This document shows positions 25,665 through 34,480 of a stretch of 49,665 nucleotides of DNA, piece after piece (the first letter of the stretch is position 1; every line of letters begins with the position of its first letter). Below the pieces are notes generated by a model. It was not told the origin of the DNA. It saw nothing but the letters and a program-made list of their open reading frames with translations, and searched no databases. The DNA lies in the NCBI GenBank assembly GCA_021324675.1, contig JAJPIR010000155.1, positions 1 through 49,665 of the forward strand, in the 5' to 3' direction. Source of the DNA: Actinomycetota bacterium (GTDB lineage Bacteria > Actinomycetota > Actinomycetes > Mycobacteriales > Pseudonocardiaceae). The translations under genes and the position numbers were made by a program.

Positions 25665-26468
25665 TCAGAGGGCGGTGAAGGTTGCGGCTGCCTGCTGGCG
25701 GCCTTCGATGGCAAGATCCAGAAATCCGTAGGTGCCGGCCTGCTGCAGTTCCTGGCCGGCCCGGATCAGCGCGGCCAGCGCCACCTGGCTGAACGCTCCC
25801 CCCACCGAGATACGGGCTACCCCGAGCTCCGCCAGTTCGGCCACGGGCGGCAGACCACGGACAGTGAGCACGTTGACGGGCCTGTCCACCGAAGCGATCA
25901 CGCTGCGGATGTCGCTGGCGGTGTTCAGGCCGGGGGCGTACAAGACGTCCGCACCCGCTTCCTGGTATGCCTGCAGCCGCTTGATCGTGTCAGCCAGATC
26001 GGGATTGCCGCGGATGTGGTTTTCTGCCCGCGCGGTGAGCACCAGCCTGGAACGGGACGCGTTGACCGCGGCGGCCACCCGCTCCGCAGCCAAGCTGAGG
26101 TCGTAGATCGACTCACCGGAAAAATCCTCGATCGAGCACCCTGCCAACCCGACCACGCTGGCCTCGGTGACAGTAGCCGCCACCGTGCCGGGATCGTCGG
26201 CGAAGCCGTTCTCCAGGTCAGCGGACACCGGGATGTCCACCGCCGTCACGATGGACGCGGCATGCGCGAGCGCCTCGTCTCGGCTGATGGCGCCATCGAG
26301 CCTGCCCAGGGTCGCGGCGTAGCCGCTGCTGGTCGTCGCCAACGCGGCAAAACCTAGCGAGGCGAGCAGCTTCGCCGTGCCCGCATCCCACGGATTTGGC
26401 ATCAGCAACGGCCGGCCAGGCACGTGCAATGCCCGGAAGGTGGCCACCTTGTCCGAAGCGACGGTCAT
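25665..26468 (-). CDS. Isocitrate lyase / PEP mutase family protein
   Basis: ATG 26468 (MTVASDKVATFRALH) is chosen; the frame stays open far upstream but those residues are low-complexity Gly/Pro and overlap the divergent lipoprotein gene. The protein has 267 residues with the family pattern: PLLMPNPWDAGTAKLL, ATTSSGYAATLG, DIPVSADLENGFADDP (Mg-binding acids), CSIEDFSGE, and VLTARAENHI. Members include carboxy-PEP mutases and 2-methylisocitrate lyases that cleave or form C-C or C-P bonds through a Mg enolate. The exact reaction is unknown. It lies upstream of the channel gene with 12 bases between them, so they may be co-transcribed. Confidence 0.88.
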   Translation of the reverse strand: MTVASDKVATFRALHVPGRPLLMPNPWDAGTAKLLASLGFAALATTSSGYAATLGRLDGAISRDEALAHAASIVTAVDIPVSADLENGFADDPGTVAATVTEASVVGLAGCSIEDFSGESIYDLSLAAERVAAAVNASRSRLVLTARAENHIRGNPDLADTIKRLQAYQEAGADVLYAPGLNTASDIRSVIASVDRPVNVLTVRGLPPVAELAELGVARISVGGAFSQVALAALIRAGQELQQAGTYGFLDLAIEGRQQAAATFTAL

Positions 26469-26565
26469 CGTGCTCACGGTAAGCGCACCTGGCGCTAGCT
26501 GGGAAGACACGGTGTGGGCACAGGTGGCGAATCCACGCCGCCGGCTGCGCTGAACAATCACCACC

Positions 26566-27603
26566 GTGCGTGTTCGATGGATTGCTACAGCCGTCCTTGT
26601 CGCTGCGCTGACCGGATGCGGTTCGTCGCCGCCCGCGGGGTTGCCGCCCGCGGGGTTGCCGCCCGCCGGGTCGCCGCCGTCGGCACCGCTGCCGCCTGCG
26701 GCTGAGCCGGCCCCCGCTCCGGTGCCTACCGCTGCGCCGGCCGGGCGCACGGTGCCGGTGGGTCACAGCCCCGAAGGTGTCGTGTTCGACCCGCAGACCC
26801 GTCTGGTGGCCGTAGGGACGCGAGACCCGTTCGCGCTGGATTTGCTGGACGCCACGACCGGTGCGGTAGTACGCACGGTCGCGCTGCCGGGTGGGTTGCG
26901 GCACCTGCAGCTGGCCGCGCCGGGCGGTCCAGTGCTGGTTCCCGACGAGGGCTCAAACGAGCTCATCCGGGTAGCACTGCCTGGCGGCGAGATCACCTCA
27001 CGGGTGAAGACGGGTCGAACGCCGCACGATGCGACCGCGGCTGCCAATGGCACCGTGTTCGTCGCCAACGAACTCGGACACAGCGTGGTTGCCGTTCGCG
27101 GCGATCAGATCGTGCACACGTTCACCGACGTCACGCAACCAGCCGGTGCTGCTGCCGTGGGCAACCTCGTCGGTCTGGTCGACGTCCGGGAAAACACGCT
27201 GAGCCTGTACGACGCCGAACATTTCCAGCGGCTTGCCAAGCTGCCTGCCGGCGCCGGACCCACCCACGTGGTCGCCGACAAGCGTGGCCATCTCGCGGTC
27301 GTCGACACTCGCGGCGGTGCGGTGCTGCTCTACGAAGTGCAGCCAGCGCTCAGGCAGATCGGTCGAGTAGAACTGCCCGGCGCGCCCTACGGGGTTGCCT
27401 ATGACCCGATCCGCGACCGGCTGTGGGTAACCCTGACTGCGCTCAACGAAGTGATCGGGCTCAACCTCAGCGCTGGCCAACCTGTGCTGGCCAGCCCGCT
27501 GCCCACGGTGCGACAACCCAATACCGTCGCTGTGGACCCGGCCACCGGCCGGTTGTATGTGACGGGAACGGCCGATGGGGTCGTTGAAATCATCGAGCCC
27601 TAA
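26566..27603 (+). CDS. Lipoprotein with YncE-like beta-propeller
   Basis: Encodes 345 residues from GTG 26566. The N-terminus is a lipoprotein signal: basic start, hydrophobic core ATAVLVAALTGCGSS with the lipobox LTGC (Cys18). A proline-rich spacer follows in which PPAGL units are repeated, encoded by 15-base DNA repeats near 26630-26670. From about residue 60 there are about six blades of the type GHSPEGVVFDPQTRLVAVGT and PNTVAVDPATGRLYVTGTAD, as in YncE/NHL-like propellers. It is anchored on the outer face of the membrane. The ligand is unknown. A hairpin follows the stop. Confidence 0.85.
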   Translation: MRVRWIATAVLVAALTGCGSSPPAGLPPAGLPPAGSPPSAPLPPAAEPAPAPVPTAAPAGRTVPVGHSPEGVVFDPQTRLVAVGTRDPFALDLLDATTGAVVRTVALPGGLRHLQLAAPGGPVLVPDEGSNELIRVALPGGEITSRVKTGRTPHDATAAANGTVFVANELGHSVVAVRGDQIVHTFTDVTQPAGAAAVGNLVGLVDVRENTLSLYDAEHFQRLAKLPAGAGPTHVVADKRGHLAVVDTRGGAVLLYEVQPALRQIGRVELPGAPYGVAYDPIRDRLWVTLTALNEVIGLNLSAGQPVLASPLPTVRQPNTVAVDPATGRLYVTGTADGVVEIIEP

Positions 27604-27619
27604 GCCAGGAAATATAAGG

Positions 27620-27643
27620 TCGGGCGGAAAGTTTTCCGCCCGA
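27620..27643. terminator. Bidirectional terminator between convergent genes
   Basis: TCGGGCGGAAA (27620-27630) pairs perfectly with TTTCCGCCCGA (27633-27643) around a two-base loop; AT-rich flanks lie on both sides. It lies between the lipoprotein stop (27603) and the end of the convergent Gly-rich gene (27658), so it can serve both. Confidence 0.8.
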
Positions 27644-27657
27644 GTGGAGCTGAATTA

Positions 27658-27879
27658 TTAGTCACACCCGTGATGCTTCTTGTGGCCGTGACCGCCCCAG
27701 CCGCCCCAGCCGCCACCGGAGCCGCCCCAGCCGCCACCGGAGCCGCCCCAACCGCCCCAGCTGCTGGAATGCGAGCGGCCGCCCCAGCCGCCACCATAGC
27801 CGCCCCAGCCATGATGACCGTGGTCGCCGCCGTGGTCACCGCCACCGCCGCCAAACCGGAAAATGTCGGTGATCCTCAT
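27658..27879 (-). CDS. Small Gly/His/Trp-rich protein, unknown
   Basis: Encodes 73 residues from ATG 27879, preceded by GAGGGAGGG at good spacing. The start MRITDIFRFGGGGGDHGGDH leads to a run of GGGWGGSG-like units and several WGGWGG, then a basic His-rich end GHGHKKHHGCD. About half of the residues are glycine, with repeated Trp and His and one Cys near the end. No signal peptide is present. The alternative frame through the same DNA gives only Ala/Gly/Val repeats and has no good start, so this frame is preferred. It could be a metal-binding protein or a Gly-rich ribosomal peptide; no modifying enzyme is nearby. Confidence 0.6.
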   Translation of the reverse strand: MRITDIFRFGGGGGDHGGDHGHHGWGGYGGGWGGRSHSSSWGGWGGSGGGWGGSGGGWGGWGGHGHKKHHGCD

Positions 27880-28257
27880 GCTTGTTCCCTCCCTCTCATG
27901 CCCAGAACAGACTTGCCGTTCCGCACTGGCAAAAGCACGGCGGGCGAGCGTCCTGGCGCAATTTCTCATCGCAGTACGTGGCCAAAGTCCGACGCGTAGT
28001 CACTGCACGTTGCCGCGTCTGTTGCGACCGGGGATTGACCGATCAACCACTCCTTGACGAGGAACCCCCACTTGTGACCGGCCGCGCCCCACTTGGCCGG
28101 TGTCAGCAAGCACCAAGGGTTGACCGCAGCGCTTGCAATCGGTGAGTACCCGCCGGTGGCCGTTGCTATGCCACCAGCAGGGAGCCCCACCCGTTCAGGT
28201 GACGCAGCGGTAGCGTGAACCGACCAGTCGTACCCGTTGTGACGTAGCGTGCACCAG
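27880..28257. other. Gene-poor stretch
   Basis: It holds the promoter of the Gly-rich gene and of the epimerase. A leftward frame (about 27966-28190) reads AAVNPWCLLTPAKWGAAGHK and WGFLVKEWLIGQ, which looks protein-like, but it lacks a credible start and matches nothing I know. It may be a remnant. Confidence 0.35.
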
Positions 28258-29337
28258 GTGCGAATCCTGATCACCGGCGGCGCGGGTTTCATCGGCTCGC
28301 ATATTGCCGCCCTGCTCGCCGCCGAGGGGCACTCGGTGCTGCTGCTGGATGCGTTCTTGCCGCAGGCACATGGCTCCGGGTCACCACCAGCATGGGTGGC
28401 CGAGCACGAGTTGATCCATGGTGACGTCCGGGACGGCGAGCTGCTCGACGACGTGCTACCGCGTGTCGATGCGGTGTGCCACCAGGCTGCGATGGTGGGC
28501 CACGGGCTGGACCCGTCGGATGCCCCGGCCTACGCCGCCAACAACGACCTCGGGACGGCCGTGCTTCTCGCCGCGATGCACAGGGCGGGGGTGCGCCGGT
28601 TGGTGCTGGCCAGCTCGATGGTCGTCTACGGCGAGGGTCGCTACGCCTGCCAGACCCACGGTGTCGTGCCGGCGGCACCGCGACGGGCCGAGGACATCGC
28701 CGTGGGACGTTACGAGGTACCCTGCCCGCGCTGCGGCACCGATCTGGGACCGCTGCTGGTGGGTGAGGACGCCCGGCTGGATCCGCGCAGTACTTACGCC
28801 GCGACCAAGGTCGCGCAGGAGCAGCTCGCCGCGGCGTGGGCCCGGCAGACCGGTGCGGGCGTGTGGGCGCTGCGGTACCACAACGTCTACGGCTCCCGGA
28901 TGCCCCGGGACACGCCCTACGCCGGCGTGGCGTCGATCTTCCGGTCGGCACTGGCCCGTGGTGCAGCGCCGCAGGTGATGGAAGACGGTCGGCAGCGCCG
29001 GGACTTCGTGCACGTCTCCGATGTGGCCCGGGCCAATGTTTTGGCCCTCACCGCACAGCCACCGACCGGCCGTTGCGAGCCGGTCAACATCTGCTCCGGG
29101 CAGCCGCACACGGTCGGCGAGCTGGCCACCGAGCTGGCCCGGGCGATGGGTGGGCCAGCGCCGCAGATCGTTGGTGGTGCCCGCCCGGGTGATGTCCGGC
29201 ACGTGACGGCAGACCCCACTCGCGCCGCTGAACTGCTCGGTTACCGGGCGCGGGTGAGCTTCACCGAAGGCATCACCCGGTTCGCCACCGATCCGCTGCG
29301 CGAGCCGGTCACCACGTCGTCAGCAGCAGGTGGTTGA
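28258..29337 (+). CDS. NAD-dependent epimerase/dehydratase (extended SDR)
   Basis: GTG 28258 (reading MRILITGGAGFIGSHIAALL) is preferred over GTG 28249, as it fits the usual start of the family. The protein has 359 residues. It has the Rossmann motif GGAGFIG, Asp after strand 2 (LLLDAF), the catalytic YxxxK in STYAATKVAQEQ, and the substrate loop RYHNVYGSRMPRDTPYAGVA. A CPRCG motif about residue 155 belongs to an insertion with Cys spacing like a zinc knuckle, which is not usual in the family. It probably acts on a nucleotide sugar. The 3' end overlaps the convergent membrane protein gene by 29 bases. Confidence 0.88.
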   Translation: MRILITGGAGFIGSHIAALLAAEGHSVLLLDAFLPQAHGSGSPPAWVAEHELIHGDVRDGELLDDVLPRVDAVCHQAAMVGHGLDPSDAPAYAANNDLGTAVLLAAMHRAGVRRLVLASSMVVYGEGRYACQTHGVVPAAPRRAEDIAVGRYEVPCPRCGTDLGPLLVGEDARLDPRSTYAATKVAQEQLAAAWARQTGAGVWALRYHNVYGSRMPRDTPYAGVASIFRSALARGAAPQVMEDGRQRRDFVHVSDVARANVLALTAQPPTGRCEPVNICSGQPHTVGELATELARAMGGPAPQIVGGARPGDVRHVTADPTRAAELLGYRARVSFTEGITRFATDPLREPVTTSSAAGG

Positions 29338-30703
29338 CGCCCAGCGCGAGCACCACCTGGGCAGCCAGCCACCAGCGAGCGTGCCGCGCCGGGAGCAACC
29401 CCGTCGCCGCGATCAGCCAGACCGCGAACGGCAGCCAGATCCGCTCCACCTCACCCTTGCTCAGCCCGGACAGATCTGCGGTCAGCACCGCGATCGCCGC
29501 TCCCGCGCACAGCAGTTGGGGGCTCTTCAAGTACCACCAACCCTGGTGCGGGGCGTCTCCAACAGCAGCCAACTCCCCCGGCGCGAAGGTTCGCCGCAGC
29601 CCCGCTGCCCCAGCCGGCCCGAGCACCACCGCCAGGCAAGCCAGGTTGGCCCACAGCCAGTAACTGTACGGGCGCACCAGGCCGTACTCCCCCGGCTCGT
29701 AGTACCGGATGGTGACCTGCTGGTAGCCGTCAAGCCACCAGAATCCGGCAGCTGCGAAGGCAGTTACCACGGCCGTCACCGCGGCACCGGCGACCAACAG
29801 CGGGACGATCCGGCGCGAGGCGACCGCAACGGTCAGCGGCAACAGAGCAGCCAGCACCAGGCCGTAAGACAGAAACAGCGTTGCACCGAGCAGCAGCCCG
29901 CCGGCTGCGGATGCGGCCGCAGCAGGGAAATCAAGACGCTCGCGCGCCGCCCCGATAGCGAGCAGCGCCACCCCCCAAGCCAGCACTCCGGTGAACAGGC
30001 CGTCAGCGGACGCCCCGACCCAGATCGCGCCCGGCCAGAGCACCCCGAAGGGCAGCGCGGCGCGCGCGATCGTCCCCGCACCGAGCGCGTTCAGCGTGAC
30101 GGCCACCGCCACCGCCGCCGACGAACCGATCAGGATGCACAGCATCGCCGCCGGTGCCCCACCGGGCAACCCGAGCCGGTCCAGCATGACGAAGATCAGC
30201 AGCACGCCGGGTGGATGCCCAGCAACGTGGGTGGTCCACGACCCGGGCTGCAGGCCCTGGATGTGTTCGGAGAAGGTCCGCAACATCGCACCGATGTCAG
30301 TCACCCTGGGCACATCGTGCAGGTATTCGGTTGGCGTGGTGAGCCGGTCAGCCACGCCGCGTTGCCACCCGTCGATCAACGCCAAGCTCATCGTCCACGC
30401 CAGCGACGTCACCGCGGACAGCGCCAGGAGCGGTCGCCAGGGTAGCCGGGCCGCCAGCTCTGCGCCTCGCATGACGACGAGCAGCGCGATGAGCACCGCG
30501 ACAACCGTGCCGGCGCCGGCATGCGGCAGCCACTGCGCACCGAGCGGTGGGGCGTCGACGTGCAGCGGCACCCCCCGGTCCAGCAGTCGGGCACCGACTA
30601 CCGCTGCGGCCGTGACCAGCAGCGCGGCAGTCCCCGCAGCGACAAGGTCGGCTCCCAGCCCGCGGTCGACGGCCACCGATGGCTTGGGCTCGGTCCTTGT
30701 CAC
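29309..30703 (-). CDS. Polytopic membrane protein, possibly a glycosyltransferase of the GT-C type
   Basis: Encodes 464 residues with about eleven hydrophobic helices. An outer loop after the third helix is long and hydrophilic, with GWQRGVADRLTTPTEYLHDV and HVAGHPPGVLLIFVML. The layout, with a large first loop and His/Pro motif, resembles integral membrane glycosyltransferases of actinobacteria, but the acidic motif expected at the first loop is not clear. The divergent partner beyond its start is unknown. It is convergent with a sugar-nucleotide epimerase, so a role in a surface sugar pathway is possible. I hold the family call loosely. Confidence 0.65.
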   Translation of the reverse strand: MTRTEPKPSVAVDRGLGADLVAAGTAALLVTAAAVVGARLLDRGVPLHVDAPPLGAQWLPHAGAGTVVAVLIALLVVMRGAELAARLPWRPLLALSAVTSLAWTMSLALIDGWQRGVADRLTTPTEYLHDVPRVTDIGAMLRTFSEHIQGLQPGSWTTHVAGHPPGVLLIFVMLDRLGLPGGAPAAMLCILIGSSAAVAVAVTLNALGAGTIARAALPFGVLWPGAIWVGASADGLFTGVLAWGVALLAIGAARERLDFPAAAASAAGGLLLGATLFLSYGLVLAALLPLTVAVASRRIVPLLVAGAAVTAVVTAFAAAGFWWLDGYQQVTIRYYEPGEYGLVRPYSYWLWANLACLAVVLGPAGAAGLRRTFAPGELAAVGDAPHQGWWYLKSPQLLCAGAAIAVLTADLSGLSKGEVERIWLPFAVWLIAATGLLPARHARWWLAAQVVLALGVNHLLLTTW

Positions 30704-31049
30704 AGCACTGACTTATACCGAAGGTACTTCGGCGAACACGTCGCTGCTGCCGGATCGTGGGAGATGCAGTGGATCATTTCTGATGATCTCGTGCGTGGTG
30801 TGCAGGGGGTGCGGCGGCTGCGCGGTTGCCTTGCGGGAAACCGGCCCCGGGGTACCCGGCAGCGACTACCAACCCAATCCCCACCACGCCGGTCTGCGCC
30901 GACCACGAACCGTCAGCCAACCGACAGAGACGCTTGGCCGGAACAGCTGCGGGACCGCGGCAACGGAAACATCGTGATCGTGCTCGGCGATCCTCTCACC
31001 CAGACCTCCGGCTACGGGCGGAGGAACAAGGTCCGGGTGTGGAGGCCCT
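30704..31049. other. Intergenic stretch, no gene called
   Basis: A frame from ATG 30784 opens MISCVVCRGCGGCAVALRET, with a CxxCxxCxxC run, and continues to 30977. It has only a weak, distant GGGAG and the rest looks non-coding. I do not call it but it is listed among the rejected items. Confidence 0.3.
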
Positions 31050-32480
31050 TTATTTGTGAGAGCTTGCCCGCCGAGTGCCGGGTTCCTGAATGGGCGGCCG
31101 CTGATTGATGTTGGGGAATGGTGGTTTAGGCAGCGTGGTTGATTCCCATTGCGCTTGTTGGAGCTGATGGAACGTGGTGGGCAGCCGCGGTGGGGCGTGA
31201 GTCGTAGTGAAACGGAAGGCGGAGGTCAGATCGCCGAAGGTTCGGCGCCTCCAATCGCTGATGTTCGGTTCGGTGACACCCGTGACCTTTTCCAGGAATT
31301 GCAGTACGGAGGTGTGGTCGAAGCGCTCGGTCGCCACCCACCCGCCGACTGTCCACGGGGAGATGATGAGGCACGGCACTCGGAAACCGCCCCCGATGGG
31401 AAGGCCATCGATGAATTCGTCGGGCGTGCCCGCGGATGGTGTGGGCGGGGGCACGTGGTCGAAGATGCCGTCGTTTTCGTCGTAGTTCAGGATGAAGGCG
31501 GTCTTGGCCCACACCTCAGGATTGGCAGCGATGGCCTCGATCTTGCTCGCCACGAAGTCGGCGCCGGCGGCCGGCATGTAGTCGGGATGCTCGGATTGGC
31601 AACTGGTGGGGATGATCCAGGAGACGGTGGGCAGCCGATCGTGGCGCGCGTCGTCTTCAAAATCGAAGGCGCCGCCCCTGGTCATTGCCCGGTCGTAGAG
31701 AGGCTCCCCCGGCTTCGCGTGACGAAACTGCTGGAACAGCTCCAGTACGTTGCAGTTGTAATTGTCGACCTGCTGATAAACCTTCCAACTCACCCCCGCT
31801 CGTTCAAGCCGCTCGGCGTAGGTAGTCCAAGTGTAGGGTTTAGCCGCGACGTTGGCGATGATCGGTCCGCCGTGGTTGCCCTGGGGATTGATGGTTCCGG
31901 TCATCCAGTACAAGCGATTAGGCCAGGTGGGGCCCATGACTGAACAGTGGTAGTTATCACAGACAGTGAATGCCTCGGCCAGGGCAAATTGAAAAGGGAT
32001 ATCCTGACGGGTGTAATAGCCCATCACGTAAGGACCGTTTTGATGGTCAGCCGCGCGGTGAGCGGGCAACCATCGATCCATCTTCCCTCCGTTCCAGGCC
32101 TCATGCTGAACTTCCCATGCGTGACTGGTCGAAGGGATTGCTTGAGCGCTGGAGGTCGCGGTGTCCAGATGGAAAGGCAACAGGTATCCATCCGCGTGGA
32201 CAGCGTCAGGCTGGTAAAAGACTGATCGCCCGCTGGACAGCGAGATAGCGTGGGGATCGCCGAAACCGCGTACTCCGGCCATCGTGCCAAAGTAGTGATC
32301 GAAAGAGCGATTTTCTTGCATCAGGCACACCACATGCTTGACATCACGCACCGAACCACCCGCGGCAGACCCCGCCGCTAGCGCATTCCTGACGCTAGAG
32401 GGCAGCAATTGCGAGCTCAAGGCGGCACCGGCCAGTCCGGCAGCAGCACCCAACAGACGGCGCCGGCTCACGGGCGACAT
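31050..32480 (-). CDS. Tat-exported phosphoesterase, phospholipase C / acid phosphatase type
   Basis: Encodes 476 residues. The N-terminus carries a twin-arginine signal: SRRRLLGAAAGLAGAALSSQ with a cut probably near LAAGSA. The mature part begins VKHVVCLMQENRSFDHYFGT and MAGVRGFGDP, the signature of the bacterial phosphatidylcholine-hydrolysing phospholipase C and AcpA family. Later it has CDNYHCSVMGPTWPNR and DENDGIFDHVPPP, which hold metal and active-site acids and histidines. Length is a little under the mycobacterial enzymes (about 510-520), mainly lacking the extra C-terminal domains. It would hydrolyse phosphate esters outside the cell. Confidence 0.92.
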   Translation of the reverse strand: MSPVSRRRLLGAAAGLAGAALSSQLLPSSVRNALAAGSAAGGSVRDVKHVVCLMQENRSFDHYFGTMAGVRGFGDPHAISLSSGRSVFYQPDAVHADGYLLPFHLDTATSSAQAIPSTSHAWEVQHEAWNGGKMDRWLPAHRAADHQNGPYVMGYYTRQDIPFQFALAEAFTVCDNYHCSVMGPTWPNRLYWMTGTINPQGNHGGPIIANVAAKPYTWTTYAERLERAGVSWKVYQQVDNYNCNVLELFQQFRHAKPGEPLYDRAMTRGGAFDFEDDARHDRLPTVSWIIPTSCQSEHPDYMPAAGADFVASKIEAIAANPEVWAKTAFILNYDENDGIFDHVPPPTPSAGTPDEFIDGLPIGGGFRVPCLIISPWTVGGWVATERFDHTSVLQFLEKVTGVTEPNISDWRRRTFGDLTSAFRFTTTHAPPRLPTTFHQLQQAQWESTTLPKPPFPNINQRPPIQEPGTRRASSHK

Positions 32481-32992
32481 GGTTTCCCCCTCACGTTAGT
32501 GGATCACCCTTCACGAGCATCGACGAGTCCCCCAAGACAGCCAGCAGACCCTAGAACAAGCACTGATACCAACGAGGGCATCAACTCGTCAGGCACTGTC
32601 GCAGCACGCTTAGCGGGCGCTCGGGAAGCGCCCAATCTCGGCCGGTTTCCGGCACTGCTCCGTAGCCAGGCCCCTTCCTCCAAGATGAGCAGGCGCTGGC
32701 TATCGGAGCTGCCTCAACGAGAGGAAAAGCGAAGACGTCCGACGCGCGAGTCAGACCATGCCCGGTGCGTTGGCCTGTCGCCAGTCAGGACAGCAGGGAT
32801 CAACTGGGGTACAGCCTGCGCGAGCTCTGACCCTGCGGGGGGCTTGGTTGGATACGCCCCTTGCCTCGGCTGGACTGGACGAATGAGCTGGTGGAGGCAA
32901 GTCTGATCCACGGAGAGCACAGAGGAATCTCACGGTGCGTGATTTGTCGCCGCAGTGCGTAACCATCTCGCCTCGCGGTCCGATAGGCAGGC
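32481..32992. other. Gene-poor stretch
   Basis: About 510 bases with no gene I can support. It contains the promoter of the phosphoesterase (leftward). A leftward frame at 32714-32920 has no known similarity and no good start. Confidence 0.45.
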
Positions 32993-33187
32993 GTGAGCTA
33001 CGAGACCTACACCGCGGAGACCATGGATGCCCTATCTCGCGCCGTTACCGCTGCCAGAATTACCGACAACGAGAGCAGCGAGATCGCCATGGCGCAGGTC
33101 TTCGCGACGCTCGCACTCGCAGCCGCGATTCACGAAGGTTTCGCCCTCCTCATGCAGCCACCCAGCCGAATGCCGGACCGTATGTAG
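32993..33187 (+). CDS. 64-residue hypothetical protein
   Basis: GTG 32993 is preceded by AGGCAGG. The protein reads like one long helical hairpin: MSYETYTAETMDALSRAVTA, then IAMAQVFATLALAAAIHEGF. The second half is hydrophobic and may touch a membrane. It lies 16 bases before the SRPBCC gene, so the two are probably one operon. No family is recognised. Confidence 0.6.
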   Translation: MSYETYTAETMDALSRAVTAARITDNESSEIAMAQVFATLALAAAIHEGFALLMQPPSRMPDRM

Positions 33188-33203
33188 GCACTAAGGAGGG
33201 CAA

Positions 33204-33791
33204 GTGACCGAGGGCACCATCACAGACCATGATGGGCGAGTCACCTACCGTTACGAGCGTTACCTGCGCCATCCGGTCGACGTGGCATGGAAAGCAATCA
33301 CCGACCCCGACGAGATCGAACGCTGGACAGGCAACCGCCCTGAGATCGATTTGCAGCCTGGCGGCGACTACATCTCCTACCATCGCGGCGGTGACCGGGT
33401 GGTGGATCGCATCACGCGCATGGAGCCGCCGCGGTTGCTGGAACACACCTTCTGGGTCCACGTCAATCCGGCAGCTCGCGTCACCTGGGAACTCAGTCAG
33501 GTCGAGAACTGGTGCCGGCTGGTGCTGACCCACGCTCTGGATATCGATGACGTGCGCACCGCATCCCACGCCTTAGGCGATGACGTCACTGTGATCCTGT
33601 CCCGCAACGGAGCAGGCTGGCACCGCCTGCTCGACAAACTTGCCGAAACGCTCAACGGCCAGTCGATGGCCTGGTCAGCGCAGGACCAGCAGGCGCTACA
33701 GGAGCGGTACGCGGCCATGCTTAAGGGAGTCACATCGGCTGCATACCCTCGCACCGGAAACGACGTTGCATCACCTCAGTCTGAAATCTGA
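33204..33791 (+). CDS. SRPBCC (AHSA1-like) domain protein
   Basis: Encodes 195 residues from GTG 33204 with AAGGAGGG just upstream. The START-like fold is recognised by YRYERYLRHPVDVAWKAITD, PDEIERWTGNRPEIDLQPGG and LEHTFWVHVNPAARVTWELS. Helices near the end (WHRLLDKLAETLNG) close the cavity. Such proteins bind hydrophobic ligands or act as co-factors of ArsR-type regulators; no ArsR is next to this one. The last 16 bases overlap the convergent membrane gene. Confidence 0.85.
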   Translation: MTEGTITDHDGRVTYRYERYLRHPVDVAWKAITDPDEIERWTGNRPEIDLQPGGDYISYHRGGDRVVDRITRMEPPRLLEHTFWVHVNPAARVTWELSQVENWCRLVLTHALDIDDVRTASHALGDDVTVILSRNGAGWHRLLDKLAETLNGQSMAWSAQDQQALQERYAAMLKGVTSAAYPRTGNDVASPQSEI

Positions 33792-34393
33792 CTCGGCTCC
33801 CGCAGTCCCAACGTCCGTAACTCCAACGCGGCCAACTTGCGCAGCGCAGTTCGGTCGTCACGGCGCCATGCGGCGGCCGGGTCCGGACAGATCTTCAGGA
33901 GCTGCTGCATCGGTCGCCGAGTGAGGGCGCGCAGGGCAAGCAGATCAACATCGATGGCACGGGCAGCCAGCGCCGAGCGGGCCGCGGTGATCCACCGTAT
34001 CCGGAGTGTCAGCCACACGAGCAGCGGTGGGATCACGCCGATAAGCACGATCGCCACCGCGGTGCCGAATGCGAGAGTGGAAATGGTCTCCGACAACTCC
34101 CGTCCTGACGACGTGAGAGAGTCGCCGGCGCGTGCACCGGTGCCGAACGCTTTGGCTAAGTCATCGCCAATGATCGGTGCTTTAAGCGCGCTTCGAGCTG
34201 CGTGGAGAAATGCGTCATGGATTACCGCACCGGCGCCTTGGAGTCCGCGCCCCGGGCCCTGCAACCGCACTATGAGCGTGAACGCCGCACGGGCTATCTC
34301 GACAACGAGCACTACCCAGATGACGACCAGCACGTCGGCGAGCACCTGCCGCGCCGCTCGGCCGCGCTGTTCGGCGTAGATGCGCATCCGCAC
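33776..34393 (-). CDS. Membrane protein, unknown
   Basis: Encodes 205 residues with two clear membrane helices (about 18-45 and 108-132). Between them is an outer or inner loop of 60 residues with SALKAPIIGDDLAKAFG, seen in conserved actinobacterial proteins of unknown role. The C-terminal 70 residues are Arg/Ala/Leu-rich and cytoplasmic, ending in a basic helical part. I cannot assign a family name. It is convergent with the SRPBCC gene, and a set of short tandem repeats lies upstream of its start. Confidence 0.7.
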   Translation of the reverse strand: MRMRIYAEQRGRAARQVLADVLVVIWVVLVVEIARAAFTLIVRLQGPGRGLQGAGAVIHDAFLHAARSALKAPIIGDDLAKAFGTGARAGDSLTSSGRELSETISTLAFGTAVAIVLIGVIPPLLVWLTLRIRWITAARSALAARAIDVDLLALRALTRRPMQQLLKICPDPAAAWRRDDRTALRKLAALELRTLGLREPSQISD

Positions 34394-34422
34394 AGTGTGC
34401 TAGGCCGGGATGCCCCCAATAG

Positions 34423-34480
34423 TGACAGGTGCTGCCCGCTGTGACAGGTGCTGCCCCCTGTGATAGGTGGTGATAGGTGA
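34423..34480. repeat. 19-bp tandem direct repeats
   Basis: TGACAGGTGCTGCCC starts at 34423 and again at 34442; a weaker third unit, TGATAGGTGGTGATAGGTGA, starts at 34461, keeping the period of 19 bases. They lie between the divergent genes at 34393 and 34566. They could be iterons for a DNA-binding protein or traces of a mobile element end. Confidence 0.7.

Noticed and set aside
26488-26750. N-terminal extension of the PEP mutase-like ORF
   Set aside because: The extra 90 residues are Gly/Ala/Pro repeats antisense to the lipoprotein's proline-rich linker; the ATG at 26468 gives a normal family start.
27966-28292. Leftward 108-codon frame with WGAAGHKWGFLVKEWLIG
   Set aside because: Its only ATG lies inside the divergent epimerase gene, no ribosome binding site, no family.
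30784-30977. Frame opening MISCVVCRGCGGC, ferredoxin-like Cys run
   Set aside because: Only a distant, weak ribosome binding site; the rest of the frame reads like non-coding GC-rich DNA with Arg/Pro/Thr excess and no known domain.
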